Source: Poriferisodalis sp965203655
Lineage (GTDB): Bacteria > Actinomycetota > Acidimicrobiia > Acidimicrobiales > Poriferisodalaceae
Direction of reading: 5' to 3'
NCBI RefSeq assembly: GCF_965203655.1
Contig: NZ_CBDBDD010000008.1
Location: 1-64,000, forward strand
DNA: 64,000 nucleotides
The first letter of the stretch is position 1. Each line of letters opens with the position of its first letter. Both the position numbers and the translations under genes were made by a program. Below the pieces are notes generated by a model. That model had not been told where the DNA came from, made no database searches, and saw only the letters and a list, made by a program, of their open reading frames with translations. Positions 43,775 through 49,686 of this stretch are shown here, piece after piece.

Positions 43775-44050
43775 ATGCAAGAACAACCCGACACCGCGAC
43801 GGCCCCGCCCGAGCAGAGCCGATGGCAGCGCTTGCTCATGAGGCCCCGCGACCGCAGCGAACGACTGGCTGCCATCTTGATCACTTTTCCAGCTGCCGTA
43901 CTGACTTGTTTCGTGGTCATGGACCTCGTTCGGGAGTCATACCCAGTGCCGTCATGGTTCACCCCGCTGGCGATCCCGTTCATCCTCGGCGTGGTCACTG
44001 CCCACGCCGTTTGGTACTGGCGGCGCACGCCCGCCACCGCTGCGAGTTAG
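43775..44050 (+). CDS. Small two-helix membrane protein, paralogue 1
   Basis: Protein of 91 residues. It opens with EQPDTATAPPEQSRWQRLLMRPRDRSER, has two hydrophobic segments (AAILITFPAAVLTCFVVMD and FTPLAIPFILGVVTAHAVWYW) and ends RRTPATAAS. Start set at the ATG nine bases after GCAGGAG; an earlier ATG at 43727 is possible. It follows the full-length His/Cys-rich gene by 63 bp. Two paralogues at 44111 and 45260 share the ends but not the helices. A partner or immunity role is speculation from this pairing. Confidence 0.65.
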   Translation: MQEQPDTATAPPEQSRWQRLLMRPRDRSERLAAILITFPAAVLTCFVVMDLVRESYPVPSWFTPLAIPFILGVVTAHAVWYWRRTPATAAS

Positions 44051-44068
44051 CGGCACGCGCTAGAGCAT

Positions 44069-44086
44069 CTCGGGGTTGTCCCCGAG
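44069..44086. terminator. Hairpin after membrane paralogue 1
   Basis: A perfect 7-bp stem, CTCGGGG and CCCCGAG with loop TTGT, lies 18 bp after the stop codon. No U-rich tail follows, so it need not be a terminator. Related hairpins follow the other two paralogues at 44417-44437 and 45548-45568. Confidence 0.5.
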
Positions 44087-44110
44087 GCCGCAACCCGCAG
44101 GAAGCCCGCT

Positions 44111-44401
44111 GTGCCCGTAGCGCCTATGACACAGTCATCACCCGACACTATGACGGCTGCACCCGAACAGACACGATGGCAGCGCTGGCAAATGAAACCT
44201 CGCGACCGTTATGACTGGGTGGCCCTTTATGTGCTTGCTCTCGTACAATCGCTTGCAGTCTCTGTAACGGTGCATCGTGCCATTTGGACAGGCTGGCCGA
44301 TCTGGCTCATGGTGCTGACACTGCTGGCCATCGCCTGCGTTCAAGTTGTCTGCTGGTGCCTCTGGTATAGACGGCGCACGCCCGTCACCGCTGCGAGCTA
44401 A
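44111..44401 (+). CDS. Small two-helix membrane protein, paralogue 2
   Basis: Protein of 96 residues: PDTMTAAPEQTRWQRWQMK leader, hydrophobic segments WVALYVLALVQSLAVSVTV and WPIWLMVLTLLAIACVQVVCW, and the shared end RRRTPVTAAS. GTG start with GGAAG six bases upstream; an ATG at 44126 is possible. No His/Cys-rich copy precedes it, so this unit has only the membrane gene. Confidence 0.6.
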   Translation: MPVAPMTQSSPDTMTAAPEQTRWQRWQMKPRDRYDWVALYVLALVQSLAVSVTVHRAIWTGWPIWLMVLTLLAIACVQVVCWCLWYRRRTPVTAAS

Positions 44402-44568
44402 CGGCACCCGCTCGAGCCTCGGGGGCTGTCCCCGGGGCCGTGCTCACAGGAAGCCCGCCGCGCCCGTGGGCCGTCGGCACGATCGTCGACGCGGGCTGTA
44501 GCTGCGTGTTGCGTTGCGCGCGGGCCATTCCGATGGAGGACCCTGTGTGCAAGCCTGAGGCTGCACCG
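44380..44568. repeat. 189-bp perfect direct repeat, copy 1
   Basis: Identical to 45511-45699 at every base. It spans the last codons of the membrane paralogue, its stop, the hairpin at 44417-44437 (stem CCTCGGGG/CCCCGGGG with one G-T pair) and about 130 bp beyond, ending at the junction with the start-less His/Cys-rich copy. A diverged version of its first part follows paralogue 1. Confidence 0.95.
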
Positions 44569-44570
44569 GG

Positions 44571-45194
44571 TTCGCGTGCCATTCGGTCAACACCAATCAT
44601 TGCCACGATGGCGAGCACGCGCATGACGGCGGGGGCTGTCACCCCATCGACCATGACTCCTGCCCGCTGGGCGAGCACGAGCACCTCACCGAACAAGGCA
44701 GCGGCTGCCACCCCACCGGCCGAGACCACTACAAACCCAAGGAACCTTCCTATTTTGAGAACATCTCCACAGCTGTCGCTCAGTCGCTGCTCTGTGCTGG
44801 TATCGGTGGCCTAGTCGCCGGTCCCGTTGGCGCAGGGGCTGGCGTGATTGGCTGTCCGGCGTTGCTGGAAACCTTTGAGACGGCCACTGCGAAGCAGAGG
44901 CAGCAGATGCTTGAGGAAGCGAAGCGCAGGCACGCCGCGCTCGTCGAGGCAAAGGATCGACAGGACAAGCCATCGGGCGGCACCACGCCGAAGGAAACGC
45001 CTGACACGACAACCACGACAGCGACGCCGAAGGGAGCGCCCGGCACGACGGCCACAACCACGCCGCCGAAGCTGAGCACGGCCGACATCATCCAAGCCCA
45101 GCGCGACCTGCAAGCGGGCCGCATCACACCCGAACAGCACCGCGAGATCGCCCGCCGCTGGGACTGCCAGCGCGGGTTCAGCCACCGATGCTGA
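44571..45194 (+). pseudogene. Start-less C-terminal copy of the His/Cys-rich protein (module 2)
   Basis: The frame begins FACHSVNTNHCHDGEHAH, matching the middle of the full-length protein, and runs to DCQRGFSHRC. A TGA lies in frame at 44556-44558 with no start between; the first in-frame GTG (44844) would drop all His motifs and most of the hydrophobic core. The core (LLCAGIGGLVAGPVGAGAG, then a charged helix) differs from the full-length gene, while both flanks are nearly identical. It is either a degraded duplicate or a reserve module for recombination into the full-length gene. Followed after 65 bp by membrane paralogue 3. Confidence 0.7.
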
Positions 45195-45259
45195 CAGTGC
45201 GCCCGGTCGAACCACAAGCGCAAGAGCCGACTACAATCCGAACGCAGGAGAAACCGCCC

Positions 45260-45532
45260 ATGACACCACCACCCGACACCATGACGGCCCCGCCCGAACA
45301 GACACGATGGCAGCGCTGGCAAATGAAACCCCGCGACCGTCGCGAGCGCGTGACCTTCTTTGTGCTGTGCTTCGTGGGTGCCTTTGTGAACATATGGGTG
45401 CTGAACTGGGCCGGGTCGACAGGCTGGCCGATCTGGTCCACGGTGCTGGTGGTCGTTGCTCTGGGGTGTGTTCTGTGGGCCTGCTGGTGCCTCTGGTACA
45501 GGCGGCGCAGGCCCGTCACCGCTGCGAGCTAA
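45260..45532 (+). CDS. Small two-helix membrane protein, paralogue 3
   Basis: Protein of 90 residues: PPPDTMTAPPEQTRWQRWQMK, hydrophobic VTFFVLCFVGAFVNIWVLNW and WPIWSTVLVVVALGCVLWACW, and the shared end RRRRPVTAAS. GCAGGAG lies nine bases before the ATG, as for paralogue 1, and the leader DNA of both is nearly identical. It accompanies module 2 as paralogue 1 accompanies the full-length gene. Confidence 0.65.
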   Translation: MTPPPDTMTAPPEQTRWQRWQMKPRDRRERVTFFVLCFVGAFVNIWVLNWAGSTGWPIWSTVLVVVALGCVLWACWCLWYRRRRPVTAAS

Positions 45533-45699
45533 CGGCACCCGCTCGAGCCTCGGGGGCTGTCCCCGGGGCCGTGCTCACAGGAAGCCCGCCGCGCCCGTGG
45601 GCCGTCGGCACGATCGTCGACGCGGGCTGTAGCTGCGTGTTGCGTTGCGCGCGGGCCATTCCGATGGAGGACCCTGTGTGCAAGCCTGAGGCTGCACCG
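45511..45699. repeat. 189-bp perfect direct repeat, copy 2
   Basis: Second copy of 44380-44568, 1131 bp downstream in the same orientation, and again ending near a start-less His/Cys-rich copy. Between the repeats lie module 2 and paralogue 3, so the repeats bound one module-sized unit that could be deleted or amplified by recombination. Confidence 0.95.
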
Positions 45700-45766
45700 C
45701 CAGACGGATGCAGGTCGGCGCCTGGCCGAGACCGACGTGGCGTCCGGGGCCTGACGGAGGGCCGGC

Positions 45767-46258
45767 GACGACGGCGAGCACGCGCATGACAGCGGGGGCT
45801 GTCATCCCGTCGACCATGACTCCTGCCCGCTGGGCGAGCACGAGCACCTCACCGACGAAGGCAGCGGCTGCCATCCAATGGGGCGAGACCACTACCAGCC
45901 GCGGGAACCCTCCTATTTTGAGAACATCTCCAAGACCGTCGTCGGGGGACTCCTGTGTGCTGGTGTCGCGACCGCTTCCGTCGCTGGAACGGCCCTCACC
46001 GGCGGTGCCGCCGCTGGCACCGTCTTGGGGGCCGGGCTTGCGTGCGCATCGCTGGTCACCCTCTTCGAGACGGCCAGCGATAAAGAAAAATGGCGGATGC
46101 TCGAAGAGGCGAACCGCAGGCACCGAGCGCTCGTCGAGGCGAAGAACCGGCAGGACAGGCCCTCGGGCGGCACCACGCCGAAGGAAACGCCCGACGCGAC
46201 AACCACGACAACGACGCCGAAGGGGCCCTCAGCGTTGACGACAAGATCGAGGAACTGA
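45767..46258 (+). pseudogene. Start-less C-terminal copy of the His/Cys-rich protein (module 3), 3' end replaced
   Basis: Begins DDGEHAHDSGGCHPVDHDSC in frame after a TGA at 45752, with no start, although an internal ATG at 45878 could give 126 residues. It has its own hydrophobic core (VVGGLLCAGVATASVAGTALTGGAAAGTVLGAG compressed between shared flanks). After TTTTPKG at about 46225 the sequence leaves the family and stops at 46258, because DNA from an ATPase gene is joined there. The SHOCT-like end and the membrane partner are missing. Confidence 0.65.
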
Positions 46259-46854
46259 AGCAGAACGCAGATGACCTGAAGCGGTTATCGAACGGGGCCG
46301 CAGCTAATCGGCTACTACGCGCCCAGCTGATCACGGCGATTCGCGCCCAGATAGCGCAAGGCCTCGGGCATGGCCTCGCGGCTGAGCTGCTGCACGACAC
46401 CGCCGAGGACTACCTGAAGGAACGGCAACCAGAGCTGTTGAGGCAGTGTCGGCAGTGGGCCTCGAATTTGGCCGACTGGACAGACCTTCGCATTGTCTTG
46501 CCGTCCCCCGACGACAAGATGCATGCCAAGAAGCAGTCCGGTATCGACGATCTGCTGCGGGTGGCCGGTCCCCACGGCGAGCATCCGGCGCGGCGACAGT
46601 CCTTCGGAGCGCGCTCGCTGTTGTATCTCATGCTGCGACTGGCGACGGTGGCCGAACAGGGCGAACGCTTGGGCGTGCGGTTGCCGGTAATTCTCGACGA
46701 TGTGCTCGTCGGCCTCGACGATGATCGTGCCGAGTGAGGTGTCCGCTTGCTGAGCCGTTTCTCTGAGCAGCACCAGACCGTCTTGTTGACCTGCCATCGC
46801 AACATTGCCGGACGCGCCAAGGCGGCGGGTGCCGTAGTGCTCAACATGCCGTGA
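46225..46854 (+). pseudogene. C-terminal remnant of an SMC/RecN-type ATPase
   Basis: In this frame the sequence ALSVDDKIEELKQNADDLKR leads into a coiled-coil-like stretch, QSFGARSLLYLMLRLATVAEQ (ABC signature-like region) and VILDDVLVGLDDDRAE (Walker B and D-loop). A TGA at 46735-46737 interrupts, and the frame then continues GVRLLSRFSEQ, TVLLTCHRN (switch His) to a stop at 46854. The N-terminal ATPase lobe is missing, so this is a broken gene fused to module 3. Confidence 0.65.
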
Positions 46855-46901
46855 CCAACCGCCGAATGGCATCGCTGCTGTCCTTGTTTCATCCGACGTT
46901 T

Positions 46902-46926
46902 CATCCGGCATCGCCCTGAGGCAAGG
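46902..46926. repeat. 25-bp direct repeat, left copy, next to the DUF4143 ATPase gene
   Basis: Matches 48318-48342 at 23 of 25 bases (CATCCGGCATCGC, then CTGAG, then CAAGG are shared). The two copies bracket the ATPase gene with 28 bp on its left and 36 bp on its right. They may be insertion-site duplications or a repeated leader. Confidence 0.7.
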
Positions 46927-46953
46927 GCAGCGAAGTAAACGCTCGCCTGTCGG

Positions 46954-48282
46954 TCAGGGGCCGAGTGAGGTCACGGGCGTGACGATGACGCCGTCTGTGC
47001 GGCGGTAGGCCGCCCCGGTCGAGGTCACCACCAGCAGTGCTGCCATGTCAGCGTCGCGTCGGCGCGCCACCTTGTCACGCAGGCGCAGCAGGGATGCGGC
47101 CGCGGCATCCACCGCGGAGCGGCCCGGGCTCAGCTTGGCCTGCACACCGATCCACGCTCCGTCGCTCCGTTCGATCACCGCATCTGCCTCGAGGCCGACG
47201 TTGTCGCGGTAGTGGTAGACGTCGGCGCCGACGCCTTGGCTCAGAATCCGCAGGTCTCGCACAACCAGCGACTCGAACAGCGATCCCAGCGCAGGCGTAT
47301 CGGCCATGAGGCGCGCCGGCGTAGCCCGCAGCAACGATGCCGCCAGCGAAGGATCGACGAAGTGCAGTTTGGGCGATTTGCGCAACGAGGCCCGAGAGCG
47401 CAGCTCCACCGACCATGCCGGCTGCCGCTCGACGACGAAGATGCGCTCCAGGGCAGACAGGTATGAGCGCACGGTGGCGCTCGCCAGTGCCGAGTCGCCG
47501 CCCGCGTCCGCAGCCAGGCCGGTGAGCCTCGCTTCGGTTGCCACATTGCGAGCCACCGAACGCATCAGTCGCAGCAGCGCCTCGGGCTGATGCCGAACAC
47601 CGACAGCTTCGGCAACCTCCACCCGCGCCGCCTCGTTGATGTAGTCGCCGATGGCGCCGCTGATGCCGGCTGCTTCGCCTCGTGGTCCGGCGCTGGCGCC
47701 CACGTTGGCGGGCCAGCCTCCGACGCAGATGGCGTCGACGACATCGACGAGCGAGACGTTGTCGCGGGGCACTGCCGCAGCAGCGTCGCCGTCGAACATC
47801 GACTGCAGCGATGCACTGCCGTCGGAGAGCCCGGATTCGTACAGCGACATCGGGCGCATGCGGATGCGGGCAATGCGCCCCATGCCCGAGTGGCGGGTGA
47901 TCTCGTCGCTCGGCGATGCCGACCCTGTCAGGATGAACTGGCCGGGTCGGCTGCGGTCGTCGCAGGCCCGGCGCACCCGGTTCCACAGCGATGGTGCCAT
48001 CTGCCATTCGTCGAGCAGTCGAGGCGAATCGCCCGCCAGCAGCGACTCGGGCGCTGTCTCGATGAGCAGCTGTGACGCAGGGTCATCGATGCGTGCTTCG
48101 CTGCGCGCGAAGCGGCGGGCGGTCCACGTCTTGCCGCACGCTCGCGCCCCGTCGATGAGCACGGCGCCCACCCGCGCCAGCGCTTCTGCAATCTGGTCCT
48201 CGATGACCCGTGGCTGATAGCCGGGCATGGTCAGCCGATCAGACGGCGGACTGTCTGCGGCGAGGGATTCAGCGTCGTTCAT
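46954..48282 (-). CDS. AAA_14/DUF4143 ATPase, intact
   Basis: P-loop ATPase of 442 residues, paralogue of the broken gene at 8459. Walker A-like DGARACGKTWTARRFA near 45, LLDEWQMAPSLWNRVRRA near 90, FILTGSASPSD, ICVGGWPANVG and the DUF4143 part FVDPSLAASLLRATPARL, LGSLFESLVVRDLR and WIGVQAKLSPG. The start at 48282 is favoured by a GGGAG upstream; 48327 and 48228 are alternatives. These proteins are often found in accessory regions; function unknown. Confidence 0.85.
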   Translation of the reverse strand: MNDAESLAADSPPSDRLTMPGYQPRVIEDQIAEALARVGAVLIDGARACGKTWTARRFARSEARIDDPASQLLIETAPESLLAGDSPRLLDEWQMAPSLWNRVRRACDDRSRPGQFILTGSASPSDEITRHSGMGRIARIRMRPMSLYESGLSDGSASLQSMFDGDAAAAVPRDNVSLVDVVDAICVGGWPANVGASAGPRGEAAGISGAIGDYINEAARVEVAEAVGVRHQPEALLRLMRSVARNVATEARLTGLAADAGGDSALASATVRSYLSALERIFVVERQPAWSVELRSRASLRKSPKLHFVDPSLAASLLRATPARLMADTPALGSLFESLVVRDLRILSQGVGADVYHYRDNVGLEADAVIERSDGAWIGVQAKLSPGRSAVDAAAASLLRLRDKVARRRDADMAALLVVTSTGAAYRRTDGVIVTPVTSLGP

Positions 48283-48317
48283 CGCAGCCGCTCCCGCTCT
48301 CGCCGCCGGCCGTGCCC

Positions 48318-48342
48318 CATCCGGCATCGCACTGAGACAAGG
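48318..48342. repeat. 25-bp direct repeat, right copy
   Basis: Partner of 46902-46926, lying at the 5' end of the DUF4143 ATPase gene. Differences are C to A and G to A at single positions. Confidence 0.7.
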
Positions 48343-48506
48343 ACATCAATATAGCGTTCTGCAAGCCACTTATGTATTGAATGAGAGACTACTGACAACT
48401 TGGATTGCAGATTCCGCCGTCGCAACGTCGGTGCCGTAAATCCGGACTGTCAGATTCCGAGTGTCACTGTGGGGTCTGCCGGTGCCTCCGGCTTAGGCTC
48501 GCGCAG

Positions 48507-49673
48507 ATGACCGGACTTCTTGCACAGGCCGAATCGGCGACGGACGCGGTCAACGCGTTGCTGGAAGTCAGTCGCGTCAACGAAGTGTGCGGCCCCGAGC
48601 CCAGTTGGGTCTGCGAGCGCATCTACGACTGGACCGGCAGCGAGGGCTTTGCGTCGGCCTCGGTGTGGCTCGTCGACAAGCCGCTCACGGTGCTGATCAT
48701 CCTGCTGCTGGCCGTCATCGCCCGGCGGGTCGTGCGCCGCGCCATCGATCACATGGTGGAGCGCATCGCGTCGGACAAGCAGCACGCCGAGGAAGACGAA
48801 GCCGCCCGCACCGCCGAAGAGGGCCGCACGTGGGACCCCGAGCGGCTCGCCGACAAGATGAAGCAGCTGCGCGAGCGCACCGCGCGCGCCAGCCAGCGGG
48901 CCACGACGCTGGGCACGCTGTTCAAGAGCATCGCCACCACCATCATCTGGGCCGTTGCGCTCATGATGCTGCTCGGCGAATTCGACGTGAACCTCGGGCC
49001 GCTCATCGCAGGCGCCGGCATCATCGGCGTTGCCGTCGGCTTCGGCGCGCAGTCGATTGTGCGCGACCTGCTGACCGGCGTATTCATGCTCATCGAGGAT
49101 CAGTACGGCGTCGGCGACGTGGTCGATCTCGGCGACGCGGTCGGCACGGTCGAGTCGGTCGGGCTGCGCACCACACGACTGCGCGACATCTCGGGCACGG
49201 TCTGGCATGTGCCCAACGGCGCGATCGCGCGCGTGGGCAACATGTCGCAGCTGTGGGCCCGGGTGCCGCTCGACCTCGACGTCGCCTACGACACCGATCT
49301 CGACGAGGCCATGGCCATCATCAAGCGCGTCGCGGATGAGGTGTGGCAGGAGCAGGGCGAGAGCACCACGGTGCTGGAAGAACCGACCCTCTCGGGAGTG
49401 CAGGCCTTCGGCGCCGACGCGGTCACCATCCGGGTCATGCTCAAGACCGAGCCGTCGGAGCAGTGGGCGACCGCGCGCCTGATGCGTCGGCGCATCAAGG
49501 CCGCGTTCGACGAGGCCGGCATCGAGATCCCGTTCCCGCAGCGGACGGTCTGGGTGCGCAGCGGCGAGCCCGATGGCGAGAGCCGCGAGCGGCGTGTCGG
49601 CGCTTTCGAGACCGTTGCGCCGCCGATGGAGGCCGAGGACCCCGACGGCGACGGCGCTGACAGCGACTTCTAG
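48507..49673 (+). CDS. Small-conductance mechanosensitive channel, MscS family
   Basis: Membrane channel of 388 residues that opens on membrane tension to release osmolytes. One helix near 55-75 (LTVLIILLLAVIARRVV), a charged cytoplasmic stretch, then TIIWAVALMMLLGEFDVNLG and the pore helix GAGIIGVAVGFGAQSIVRDLLTGVFMLIEDQYGVGDVVDLG, which is diagnostic. The beta domain (GTVESVGLRTTRLRDISGTVWHVPNG) and an acidic tail follow. Confidence 0.93.
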   Translation: MTGLLAQAESATDAVNALLEVSRVNEVCGPEPSWVCERIYDWTGSEGFASASVWLVDKPLTVLIILLLAVIARRVVRRAIDHMVERIASDKQHAEEDEAARTAEEGRTWDPERLADKMKQLRERTARASQRATTLGTLFKSIATTIIWAVALMMLLGEFDVNLGPLIAGAGIIGVAVGFGAQSIVRDLLTGVFMLIEDQYGVGDVVDLGDAVGTVESVGLRTTRLRDISGTVWHVPNGAIARVGNMSQLWARVPLDLDVAYDTDLDEAMAIIKRVADEVWQEQGESTTVLEEPTLSGVQAFGADAVTIRVMLKTEPSEQWATARLMRRRIKAAFDEAGIEIPFPQRTVWVRSGEPDGESRERRVGAFETVAPPMEAEDPDGDGADSDF

Positions 49674-49686
49674 CTGAAGCGATGAT

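Noticed and set aside
44069..45568. Integron with attC sites
   Set aside because: The neighbouring recombinase is a serine enzyme, not an IntI tyrosine recombinase. The hairpins lack the bulged two-arm attC form as far as can be read.
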